A stretch of DNA of 64,000 nucleotides from F23-B02 sp963633225 (GTDB taxonomy: Bacteria; Bacillota; Clostridia; Oscillospirales; Oscillospiraceae), in contig CAVGXR010000053.1 of assembly GCA_963633225.1 (NCBI GenBank), positions 1 through 64,000 of the forward strand. The letters are read 5' to 3'. The stretch's first letter is position 1. Each line of letters starts with the position of its first letter. Positions 36,604-44,501 of the stretch are shown one piece after another. The notes below the pieces were generated by a model. That model did no database searches. It had not been told where the DNA came from and saw nothing but the letters and a program-made list of their open reading frames with translations. Both the position numbers and the translations under genes were made by a program.

Positions 36604-37143
36604 TTAAAGTTCTACGTCCTTGCCGCCGGTGAGATCCTCTTCAGGCTTCTCGATGCAGGCATAGTTGCCTTTGCCGGTGAAATCGCAGATGAAGTTGCGC
36701 AGCTCAAAGAGCATTACCGGCACGAACGAAACGGGTATTGCCGCGTAAGCCCATGTATAGGGGATTCTGAGTGCGGGTGTCAGACGGAATCCGGCCTTTA
36801 CGCAGTACTGTATGCCGATGATGACCATGAGGATGCAGATACCGACAGTTAAAAACTGCGTAAGCTTGGACAGGAAATTCTGCACCTTCTTCGGCATGTG
36901 CTCTTTGAAGACAACGATCGCGACATGCTCACGGCGCGCTGCAAGCACCGCAACGCTCATCATGCCGAACCATACGAGCATTATCTTCAGCAGCTCTTCC
37001 GACCACGTCAGCGAGTTGTTCAGAACATAGCGGAATATGATGTGAGCCATGAGGATAACTACCATCGCCATCAGAATGATTACGAGCAGCACCTTCATTA
37101 TTTTGAATACTACCTCAAGGGCTTTGTCTATTTTTTCAACCAT
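36604..37143 (-). CDS. TRAP transporter small permease (DctQ)
   Basis: A 179-residue membrane protein with four hydrophobic segments. YVLNNSLTWSEELLKIMLVWFGMMSVAVLAARREHVAI is the DctQ signature. It stabilises the large permease DctM in a sodium-driven, binding-protein-dependent importer. GGAAGGAG precedes the start. It sits between dctP and larA; the acidic C-terminal tail (KPEEDLTGGKDVEL) is cytoplasmic. Confidence 0.93.
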   Translation of the reverse strand: MVEKIDKALEVVFKIMKVLLVIILMAMVVILMAHIIFRYVLNNSLTWSEELLKIMLVWFGMMSVAVLAARREHVAIVVFKEHMPKKVQNFLSKLTQFLTVGICILMVIIGIQYCVKAGFRLTPALRIPYTWAYAAIPVSFVPVMLFELRNFICDFTGKGNYACIEKPEEDLTGGKDVEL

Positions 37144-37200
37144 TTGTCTTCTCCTTCCGGATGTGTCTTCAGCCGCCGCAGCGGTCAGACGTTAGAGAAA

Positions 37201-38265
37201 TCAGTACTTGGATATCTGAGAGAGAACGTCCTGAACGTCCTGCATATACTGGTCAACGGCATCCTGACCGATGTCCTTTGCAACGAGCTCCATAACGGCA
37301 GGCTGTGCGACCTTTGCCATCTCTGCTCTTGCCTCATCGGAGACCTCGTTTACCTGCATACCGTACTTGTCGGCGAGGTCGGCGAGGATGAGCTCCTCAC
37401 GCTCCATGTTGCAGAAGCGGCTGAACTCCTGTGCGTAGATAGCGCCGGCCTGAACGACCTTCTGATATGCCTGAGGCAGGCTGTTGAAGAAGTCGAGGTT
37501 GCAGACCAGAGGCATTGCGTCGTAGATGTGGTTGGTGATGGACAGATACTTCTGAACCTCGTAGAGCTTCTTATCGGTGACGTTTGCGATGGGGTTCTCC
37601 TGTGCGTCAACGACCTTCTGGGACAGGGAGATGTAAAGCTCGGAGAATGCTACGGGTGTGGGGTTTGCGCCCAGTGCGGAGAAGGACTCGATGTGGTTGT
37701 TGTTCTGCATGGTGCGCAGCTTGATGCCCTTGAAGTCGTCAATGCTGTTGATGGCGGAAACGTTGCTGGTAACCTGACGCATACCGTTTTCCATGTAAGC
37801 CATGCCCTTGAGGCCCTGAGCTTCCATCTTGTCAAGGAGGTTGGTGCCGACATAGCTGTCGAGAACCATCCATGCCTCAGCATAGGAGTTGTAAACGAAG
37901 GGGATGTCCATAACTTCGAACTCGGGAACATAGGATACAACGGGAGCGAAGGATGCGACTGCCATCTCGAGGTTGCCCTGAGCGACCTGCTCAAGAGTCT
38001 CCTCCTCGCCGCCGAGCTGGCCGGAGGCACAGACCTCTACCTGAACCTTGCCGTTGGTGTGAGACTCAACGTATTTCTCCATCTGGTACAGGCCGAGAGT
38101 CGAGGGATAGGAATCGGAGTTTTCGCATGCGATGCGGATGGTGTAGGTCTCGTCGCCTACATCTTCGTTGCTGGCAGAGCTGCCGTTGTTGCTATTGCCG
38201 CCGCAGGCGCACAGTGCGAACACCATGACCATGGCAAGCAGCAGAGCAATGATTCTTTTTTTCAT
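37201..38265 (-). CDS. TRAP transporter solute-binding lipoprotein (DctP)
   Basis: A 354-residue extracytoplasmic binding protein. The N-terminal lipobox LCACG (about 18-22) marks it as a lipoprotein, followed by a Ser/Asn-rich linker. The DctP fold is seen in MAVASFAPVVSYVPEFEVMDIPFVYN and KLRTMQNNNHIESFSALGANPTPVAFSE. The conserved Arg of DctP that clamps substrate carboxylates is likely the one in KLRTMQ, so a carboxylic acid ligand is expected. AAAGGAG precedes the ATG. Confidence 0.93.
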   Translation of the reverse strand: MKKRIIALLLAMVMVFALCACGGNSNNGSSASNEDVGDETYTIRIACENSDSYPSTLGLYQMEKYVESHTNGKVQVEVCASGQLGGEEETLEQVAQGNLEMAVASFAPVVSYVPEFEVMDIPFVYNSYAEAWMVLDSYVGTNLLDKMEAQGLKGMAYMENGMRQVTSNVSAINSIDDFKGIKLRTMQNNNHIESFSALGANPTPVAFSELYISLSQKVVDAQENPIANVTDKKLYEVQKYLSITNHIYDAMPLVCNLDFFNSLPQAYQKVVQAGAIYAQEFSRFCNMEREELILADLADKYGMQVNEVSDEARAEMAKVAQPAVMELVAKDIGQDAVDQYMQDVQDVLSQISKY

Positions 38266-38310
38266 TTCATTTCTCCTTTTTAATTTTCGTTATTTCCAAT
38301 TAACTAACGA

Positions 38311-39597
38311 CTATGAGAGGTAGCCCATCGACTTCGGCAGCCACAGCGCGATATCCGGTATGAACGTAACGAGCAGCAGTATGCCGATCGTCGTCAGCAG
38401 GAACGGCAGTGCCTCCCGCGCCGTCTGCTCTATGCGGACACCCGCGATCGGGCTTGTAACGAACAGCGTTACGCCGAAAGGCGGAGTTGCGAGGCCGACG
38501 ACGAGGTTGATGCAGAACACCAGACCGATGTGCAGGGGGTTGATGCCTATCGCCCATGCGATAGGAGCTATGATCGGAGCGAGGATAACGGTGGATGCAT
38601 AGTCATCCATGAACATGCCGCAGATAAGCAGCAGGCAGTTGACAAGAAGCAGGAAGCCCCACTGAGGCATCTGGCTCAGAGGCTCGATGAGCAGGCTCAT
38701 AACGCGCTCGTTTGCAATGCCCCATGCCATTGCGGTACCTGCACCGGCGAGGATGAGAACGAGGCCGGAGGTGGATGCCGCTTCGATGATCATGTCGGGA
38801 ACGTCCTTGAGTTTGACGGAGCGGTTTACAAAGAATGCGATGATTGCACTGTAAACCACGGCGACACCAGCTGCTTCGGTGATGGAGAAGATGCCGCTGA
38901 AGATACCGCCGAGGATGATGACCGGCAGGAACAGTGCGGGCAGAGCCTTAAGGGTCGCCTGCCATTTTTCCTTCCAGGTGGATTTGCCGTAGGACGGATA
39001 GCCGCGCTTGACGGCGGTGCGGTGCGCTATGATGCACTGAGCAAGGGCTATGAGAATGGCCGGAGTGACGGCTGCCATGAACAGGCCGGCTATCGAGGTG
39101 TTGCCGACTGCCGTGCAGTACAGGATCATAAGCACGCTCGGCGGCATGATAGGACCGAGCAGCGAGGCCGAAGCCATGACCGCAGCCGAGTAGGGAGCCG
39201 AGTAGCCCTCCTTCTTCATCATGGGGATGAGGAAAACGCCGAGGGATGCGGCAGATGCGACCGCGAGGCCGACTATCGAGCCCATCAGCAGAGATGCGCC
39301 GATGGTGACGATGGCGATTGCGCCCTTGAAGTTTCCGAACCACACGTTAACGAATTTGACGAGCGATTCGAGCAGGCCGCCGCGCAGCATGAGCTGGCCG
39401 GTAAGTACGAAAAACGGCACCGCGAGGAACGAGAAGCTGTTCATGCCTCCGTACATTTTTATCGCGAGCTGGACAATGTTGAGGTCTGCCGAGATGAGGT
39501 AGACCACGGTGGTGATAAGAAGGTTGTATGCGATAGGCAATCCGATGACCATCAGCGCCAGAAAGCATACTATCATCAGTATCAATGATGTTGACAT
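38311..39597 (-). CDS. TRAP transporter large permease (DctM)
   Basis: A 428-residue polytopic permease, the transport channel of the TRAP system. LMLRGGLLESLVKFVNVWFGNFKGAIAIVTIGASLLMGSIVGLAVA and MMKKEGYSAPYSAAVMASASLLGPIMPPSVLMI are family hallmarks. Start 39597 has AAGGAG 9 nt before it; a longer frame of 29 residues lacks this. The stop is TAG. In this operon dctM is transcribed first, then dctP, dctQ and larA. Confidence 0.93.
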   Translation of the reverse strand: MSTSLILMIVCFLALMVIGLPIAYNLLITTVVYLISADLNIVQLAIKMYGGMNSFSFLAVPFFVLTGQLMLRGGLLESLVKFVNVWFGNFKGAIAIVTIGASLLMGSIVGLAVASAASLGVFLIPMMKKEGYSAPYSAAVMASASLLGPIMPPSVLMILYCTAVGNTSIAGLFMAAVTPAILIALAQCIIAHRTAVKRGYPSYGKSTWKEKWQATLKALPALFLPVIILGGIFSGIFSITEAAGVAVVYSAIIAFFVNRSVKLKDVPDMIIEAASTSGLVLILAGAGTAMAWGIANERVMSLLIEPLSQMPQWGFLLLVNCLLLICGMFMDDYASTVILAPIIAPIAWAIGINPLHIGLVFCINLVVGLATPPFGVTLFVTSPIAGVRIEQTAREALPFLLTTIGILLLVTFIPDIALWLPKSMGYLS

Positions 39598-39661
39598 AGC
39601 TTCTCTCCTTATAGGTTCTCCGGGATTTGTGGTTTCTTCGATGCGGACACTCCGCTTGTTG

Positions 39662-39689
39662 CGTATAATTATAGCGGCCTTCAAGTCAA
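39662..39689 (-). promoter_or_regulatory. Candidate promoter of the TRAP-larA operon
   Basis: TTGACT (39684-39689) and TATACG (39662-39667) on the minus strand with a 16-bp spacer. Confidence 0.4.
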
Positions 39690-39892
39690 AAATATATAAC
39701 TATATTAACTTGAAATATTAATATAATAATTTTAGTATTTTATGTACAAAATAATACCTCGATTTTTATGCATTTTTCCCGTCGAAATGCAAAAAATTAT
39801 ATCAATTTAACACATTTTTATCTTTGGCCGCTGTGAGCGTTCATAAAAATATAACTCAGTTAACAAGAAAGAAAATTATCAGGCGCTTTATT

Positions 39893-39921
39893 TGACTTTG
39901 TATTCAATTAACATTATAGTA
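39893..39921 (+). promoter_or_regulatory. Promoter of the glycerate kinase-enolase fusion gene
   Basis: TTGACT (39893-39898) and TATAGT (39916-39921), 17-bp spacer. Confidence 0.7.
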
Positions 39922-39932
39922 AAAATACAATT

Positions 39933-39946
39933 GCGATATATCGCAG
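39933..39946. promoter_or_regulatory. Operator palindrome TGCGATATATCGCA
   Basis: A perfect 14-bp palindrome beginning 11 bp after the -10 box, over the expected transcription start. Related sites occur at the cyclodeaminase promoter (45671-45742). Confidence 0.6.
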
Positions 39947-39987
39947 AGGCATTAAACAGTTCACAATACCTGTTGGAGGAATGATAC

Positions 39988-42675
39988 ATGCAGATAAAGA
40001 TCAAGAATCGAGACGTGCTGCTGTCACACGGCGACATCGAAGGCAGAAAGATCGTTCTGGACATAACTGAAAAAACTCTTCAGCACCTTGACGCTTACGA
40101 GCGCATAAAAAGCATTGCCCACATGGAGGGCGACGTGCTGTGCATCGGCTCGCGCCGCTGGGATCTCAGCAAAAAGCGCAATGTTTATCTGCTCGGTGCC
40201 GGCAAGGCATGCAACCACATGGCCATGGCCGTTGACGAGATCCTCGGCGATCACCTGACACGCGGCATTGCGATCGTCAAAATTAAGGAGGACACCGATG
40301 TGTTCCGCCGCACCGACGTTTATGTCGGCGGCCACCCCCTGCCCAACGAGGAGGGCCTGCGTGCGTGCAAGGAGATAATCAAGCTCGTTGACAGCGCAAA
40401 CGAGGACGATCTTTTTATAGTAGTAATAAGCGGCGGCTCCTCGGCTCTGATGAGCTGCCCCATCGAGGGCATCACGCTTCAGGACGAGATCGACACGACC
40501 GATGTCATGCTCAAGTCCGGCGCGGGCATATATGAGATAAACGCCATCCGCCGCCACATCTCGGCCATGAACGGCGGTATGCTGGCAAAGCGCATCCGCG
40601 AGCGCGGCGCAGAGCTCATCGGCTTCGGTATCTCCGACGCTGTCGGCACTCCCGCGACCGGCGATATCGGCGAGCCGTACAAGAACTACAAGGGCACCCC
40701 GATGGGTCCCGACCAGACCACCCTCGAGGAGGCACGTCAGGTCATCCGCGATTACGATGTCGCCGACCGTCTGCCCAAGAGCGTCGTTGACTACATAATG
40801 AACGTAGGTCCCGAGGGCGAGACCCCCAAGGCCTTCCCCGAGAACACCTATTTCCTGATAAACAGCCTGCCCGACTCCTGCCTGACGGCAAAGCGCATCT
40901 CCGAGGAGATGGGCATCCCCGCGATCATCCTCACCTCCTATCTCGAGGGCGAGGCAAAGGATGTCGGCACGGTGTTTGCTTCCCTTGCGCGTGAGGTACA
41001 GAACTACGGCAACCCCATAAAGCCGCCCTGCGTCCTGCTGTGCTCCGGCGAGGCTACCACCAAGATACTCGATAATTCCACCATCACCGGCCACGGCGGT
41101 CCCGGTCAGGAGCTTACCCTTTCCTACTCAATCTCCGGCAAAAAAGCTCCGGGCTGCGTATGTCTGTCCATCGACTCCGAGGGCACAGACGGCACGACCG
41201 TCGTCGCCGGCGGCATGACCGACTCCACCAGCTACGACACTGCCTGCAGGAAGGGCATCGACGTTTTCGAATACCTGCGCGGCCACGCCTGCTTCGAGGC
41301 GCTCGACACGATGGGCGACGCGGTGTTCACCGGCAACACCGGCACGAACCTGTGCGACTTCAACATAATGTACGTCCCCGAGCTGCCGGCCAAAAAGCTC
41401 AAGGGCAGCCGCATAAAGAGCGTCCACGCCCGCCAGATCATCGACTGCAAGTGCCGCCCCATGGTCGAGGTAGACGTTGTTACCGTTGACGGCTCCGTCG
41501 GCACGGCGGCAGCGCCCACCGGCTCCTCCGTCGGTATGCACGAATCCTTTGTCCTGCGCGATAACGACCCCGCCGAATACGACGGCATGTCGGTGCACAA
41601 GGCCGTTGCAAACGTCAACGACATTATCGCGCCCGCGCTCATCGGCATGGACACCCTTGACCTCGACGCTATCGACAGAAAGATGATCGAGCTCGACGGC
41701 ACGGAAAACAAGTCAAGGCTCGGCGGCAACGCCATTTACTCCGTCTCGGTCGCAGCCTACCGCGCAGCGGCGGCAAGCCTCAAGCGTCCGCTTTACGACT
41801 ACATCGCAGGCGGCGATATAAAGACCGTCCCCATCCCCTCCTTCAACGTCCTCAACGGCGGCAGCAACGCCGGTATAAAGCAGGCGTTCAACGAATTTAT
41901 CGTCATGCCCTACCGCGCAAGCGACATCGAGCAGGCCGTTGAAATCGCCGTCAAGGTCTTTAAGCGCCTCGGCAGTGTGATACGCGACTTTACCGGCGCC
42001 GAGCCCCGCGTCGGCGGCTCGTTCGGCTGGTGCGCACCCTCGGAGGATCCCGAGGTCTGCCTGAACCTTATCCAGAAGGCAATAGACGACTGCGGCTACA
42101 CCGAGCAGTGCGCCTTTGCGCTCGACTGCGCGATGAGCGAAATGTATGACCGCGAGAGCAGGACCTACTACCTCAACGGCAGGCAGGTAACGAGCGACGA
42201 GGTCATCGCCTATGTCAAGGCTCTTACCGAGAAGCACAACTTCGTGTTCATCGAGGATATGCTTGATGAGGACGACTGGGACGGCTTTGAGAAGGCTCAT
42301 AAGGAGATCACCCGCACGCTCATCATCGCCGATGACTTCACCGTCTCCAATCCCGAGCGCATCCGCAGGGCATACGAGCTTGACAGCATCGACGGCTTCA
42401 TTCTCAAGCCCAATCAGGTCGGCACGATATCCGAGGCGCTGGAGTCCCACCGCTTTGCAAGCGAGCACGGCCTGTTCTCGATAACCTCCGGCCGCAGCGG
42501 CGGCGTTGTCGGCGACGTTGTCATGGATCTCGCCGTCGGACTTCAGATACCCTTCATCAAGAACGGATGTCCGCGCTCCGGCGAAAGGATCGACAAGCTC
42601 AACTTCCTCATGCGCGTCAAGGATAATTACCCCGGCTGCCACATGGCAAAGATAGACGATATCGTGAAGTTCTGA
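39988..42675 (+). CDS. Fusion of glycerate 2-kinase (GckA/MOFRL)-like and divergent enolase-like domains
   Basis: An 895-residue protein. Residues about 20-465 match glycerate 2-kinase: GAGKA (70-74), GGHPLPNEEG (114-123), SGGSSAL (148-154) and a MOFRL domain with GHGGPGQE (368-375) and FTGNTGTN. Residues about 473-895 match enolase in order (HARQIIDCKCRPMVEVDV, SVHKAVANVNDIIAPALIG, LDGTENKSRLGGNAI). In yeast numbering, metal ligands Asp246, Glu295 and Asp320 correspond to Asp713, Glu756 and Asp782/783; Lys345 and Lys396 to Lys807 and Lys858; Glu168 to Glu636. But His159 is Asn627, Glu211 is Ser678 and His373 is Gly835. The fusion would turn glycerate into 2-phosphoglycerate and then PEP, yet the lost residues suggest an altered substrate. 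GGAGG precedes the ATG. Confidence 0.9.
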   Translation: MQIKIKNRDVLLSHGDIEGRKIVLDITEKTLQHLDAYERIKSIAHMEGDVLCIGSRRWDLSKKRNVYLLGAGKACNHMAMAVDEILGDHLTRGIAIVKIKEDTDVFRRTDVYVGGHPLPNEEGLRACKEIIKLVDSANEDDLFIVVISGGSSALMSCPIEGITLQDEIDTTDVMLKSGAGIYEINAIRRHISAMNGGMLAKRIRERGAELIGFGISDAVGTPATGDIGEPYKNYKGTPMGPDQTTLEEARQVIRDYDVADRLPKSVVDYIMNVGPEGETPKAFPENTYFLINSLPDSCLTAKRISEEMGIPAIILTSYLEGEAKDVGTVFASLAREVQNYGNPIKPPCVLLCSGEATTKILDNSTITGHGGPGQELTLSYSISGKKAPGCVCLSIDSEGTDGTTVVAGGMTDSTSYDTACRKGIDVFEYLRGHACFEALDTMGDAVFTGNTGTNLCDFNIMYVPELPAKKLKGSRIKSVHARQIIDCKCRPMVEVDVVTVDGSVGTAAAPTGSSVGMHESFVLRDNDPAEYDGMSVHKAVANVNDIIAPALIGMDTLDLDAIDRKMIELDGTENKSRLGGNAIYSVSVAAYRAAAASLKRPLYDYIAGGDIKTVPIPSFNVLNGGSNAGIKQAFNEFIVMPYRASDIEQAVEIAVKVFKRLGSVIRDFTGAEPRVGGSFGWCAPSEDPEVCLNLIQKAIDDCGYTEQCAFALDCAMSEMYDRESRTYYLNGRQVTSDEVIAYVKALTEKHNFVFIEDMLDEDDWDGFEKAHKEITRTLIIADDFTVSNPERIRRAYELDSIDGFILKPNQVGTISEALESHRFASEHGLFSITSGRSGGVVGDVVMDLAVGLQIPFIKNGCPRSGERIDKLNFLMRVKDNYPGCHMAKIDDIVKF

Positions 42676-42687
42676 GTATGTAAATTA

Positions 42688-42718
42688 AAGCCGCCGCAGT
42701 CACTGGCTGCGGCGGCTT
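42688..42718. terminator. Terminator between the fusion gene and gntR
   Basis: AAGCCGCCGCAG and CTGCGGCGGCTT form a 12-bp stem around a 7-nt loop between two convergent genes. Confidence 0.8.
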
Positions 42719-42733
42719 ATTCATTGTATACGC

Positions 42734-43414
42734 TTATATTATGCCGTTATGGCTGACGGCGGCCTTGACGGCAAGCATCGAATAGTTCCAGTTGTTTTTC
42801 ATTGCAAGCTGCGCTCCGAAGGGATCCTTTATGCGGAAGCTTTCTATCATGAGCCGGTGGTCGCCGTAGGATGTGCCCATGGTGTTATCGCGGAAAAACA
42901 GATAGTCCAGCCGCGCTATGTGCACCCACAGCGACGAGCAGAACTCCTCTATATACTCATTCCCTGCGATCTCGAGTATCTTCTCGTGAAAGCTCCTGTC
43001 GCCCATGAGTATGCTCTCGGTGTCGCTGCCGTCCTCGAACATTTTGCCGAAGCGTTCGTTTAGCGCCTCGAGCTCCTTGATATCTTCGCCTGTCGCCTTT
43101 TCAACGGCAAGTCTCACGGCAAGGCATTGCAGCGTCTGCATGGGCAGATAATAGCTCTCTATATCGTCCAGAGCAAGCTCGGCTATCACCGTCGCACGCC
43201 CGGGATATGTGAAAATGAGCTTCTGCTGCTCGAGCAGCTTCAGCACCTCGCGCACCGGCGTGCGGCTGACGTTGAAATACTCGGCGATCTCTGTGTCGGA
43301 TATCTTCTCGCCGGGCTTGAGCTGCATTATCGTTATCCAGTGCTGCATGGTTTCGAGTATATCGTTTTTCGTAAGTGCTCCGCTGTGCGGATGCGGATGG
43401 CTTGGAAGCGGCAT
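42734..43414 (-). CDS. GntR family regulator (FCD subfamily)
   Basis: A 226-residue regulator. The winged helix spans about 15-78 (EKISDTEIAEYFNVSRTPVREVLKLLEQQKLI), and the C-terminal helical FCD domain (about 90-215) has the metal/ligand residues in DRSFHEKILEIAGN (Asp, His) and DHRLMIESF. FCD regulators respond to small carboxylates such as lactate, gluconate or glycolate, which fits the neighbouring hydroxyacid genes. GGAGG precedes the ATG by 8 nt. It is divergent from the RpiR gene. Confidence 0.9.
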   Translation of the reverse strand: MPLPSHPHPHSGALTKNDILETMQHWITIMQLKPGEKISDTEIAEYFNVSRTPVREVLKLLEQQKLIFTYPGRATVIAELALDDIESYYLPMQTLQCLAVRLAVEKATGEDIKELEALNERFGKMFEDGSDTESILMGDRSFHEKILEIAGNEYIEEFCSSLWVHIARLDYLFFRDNTMGTSYGDHRLMIESFRIKDPFGAQLAMKNNWNYSMLAVKAAVSHNGII

Positions 43415-43447
43415 ATTCTGACCTCCGTTGCTGACTGCTTTTTCATG

Positions 43448-43476
43448 ATTATACCATTGCTGAAGCGCCCCGTCAA
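43448..43476 (-). promoter_or_regulatory. gntR promoter
   Basis: TTGACG (43471-43476) and TATAAT (43448-43453), 17-bp spacer, minus strand. Confidence 0.7.
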
Positions 43477-43484
43477 ATCACGGC

Positions 43485-43513
43485 TTGCAATAATGAGAAA
43501 AATATTATATAAT
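43485..43513 (+). promoter_or_regulatory. rpiR promoter
   Basis: TTGCAA (43485-43490) and TATAAT (43508-43513), 17-bp spacer. Its -35 box lies 8 bp from the -35 box of the opposing gntR promoter. Confidence 0.7.
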
Positions 43514-43560
43514 AAGAATTGGAAAGTATTATTTAAAACATTTGGGGAGGACAGTTTATT

Positions 43561-44403
43561 ATGCTCTTCACCTCTAAGGTAAGCGCGGTTTATAATAAGC
43601 TGACGCATTCACAGAAGATAGTCGCAAATTATGTTGACGAAAACTATGAGGACATCGCATTTTCCACCCTTGAGGAGCTGGCGGAGAGGATCGGCGTGAG
43701 TACGACCACGGTGATCCGCTTTGCACGCGCCCTCGACTATTCCGGCTATTCGGAGATGCAGGACAGCATCAAAAAGGAGATACAGAACAAGGGCTCGCTT
43801 CCAGACAGGCTCGAGCGTGCGGCGGTATCCTCCGGCAACGATCTGCTTGAGGAGGCCTTCTCGACAGATATCAAGAACATTCAGCTCACGCTCTCGGGAC
43901 TGAGCGCGGACGAGCTTGAGAAGGCGATCGAGCTCATAAGCGGAGCCAACAACATCTACGTTCTCGGTATGCGCAGCAGCTTTTCGCTGGCGCACTATAT
44001 GGTATCGCGTCTGGGCGAGATAAAGCACAACGTGCATTTTATCCAGACCACAGGGCTCATCTATCCTGAGGAGATCGTCAGCGCACAGGAGGGCGACGTG
44101 TGCATAGCATATATCTTCCCGCGCTATTCCCGCGTCGGTGTCAACATTCTCGCGTGGATGCGCAGCCACGGCGTAAAGATCGTGCTGTTCACGTCCAATA
44201 ACGATCTGCCCGTCAAGGCATACGGCGACGTGTGCTTTAACTGCTCGATAAAAAGCGTTTCGTGCAAAAACTCGCTGACGGCGCCCATGTGCCTGACAAA
44301 CTATCTCGTCGCGGAGCTTGCGCTGAGAAACTACGACGAGGCGCACGAGGTGCTCTCCAGAACAGAGGAGATCCTCAGCACGGGATTTTATCTGGGAATA
44401 TAA
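43561..44403 (+). CDS. RpiR/MurR family regulator (HTH plus SIS domain)
   Basis: A 280-residue regulator. The N-terminal HTH_6 domain (about 1-75) has FSTLEELAERIGVSTTTVIRFARALDYSGYSEMQ, and the SIS domain (about 105-245) has the sugar-phosphate loop NNIYVLGMRSSFSLAHYM. SIS regulators sense phosphosugars or phospho-acids, so a phosphorylated intermediate of the kinase-enolase pathway is a plausible ligand. GGGGAGG precedes the ATG. It is the best candidate among the three local regulators for binding the GCGATATATCGC palindromes, but that is inference. Confidence 0.9.
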   Translation: MLFTSKVSAVYNKLTHSQKIVANYVDENYEDIAFSTLEELAERIGVSTTTVIRFARALDYSGYSEMQDSIKKEIQNKGSLPDRLERAAVSSGNDLLEEAFSTDIKNIQLTLSGLSADELEKAIELISGANNIYVLGMRSSFSLAHYMVSRLGEIKHNVHFIQTTGLIYPEEIVSAQEGDVCIAYIFPRYSRVGVNILAWMRSHGVKIVLFTSNNDLPVKAYGDVCFNCSIKSVSCKNSLTAPMCLTNYLVAELALRNYDEAHEVLSRTEEILSTGFYLGI

Positions 44404-44425
44404 AGTCTGCCCTCAATACGGAACA

Positions 44426-44464
44426 AAAACTCTCGGTAATACGAAAGGTATTGCCGAGAGTTTT
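44426..44464 (+). terminator. rpiR terminator
   Basis: AAAACTCTCGGTAATAC and GTATTGCCGAGAGTTTT pair over 17 positions with one mismatch, ending in a T run. Confidence 0.8.
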
Positions 44465-44501
44465 CTGCTTGCCGAAAGCTAAATTAAAAAGGAGATGATA
44501 T

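Larger units (their letters stand above)
39598..39987. other. Divergent regulatory region dctM / kinase-enolase fusion
   Basis: The region is AT-rich with no gene. It contains promoters in both directions, the palindrome described separately, and two related sequences TATAACTATATTAAC (39695-39709) and TATAACTCAGTTAAC (39851-39865), the second containing the perfect palindrome TAACTCAGTTA. They look like sites for a second regulator. Confidence 0.5.
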
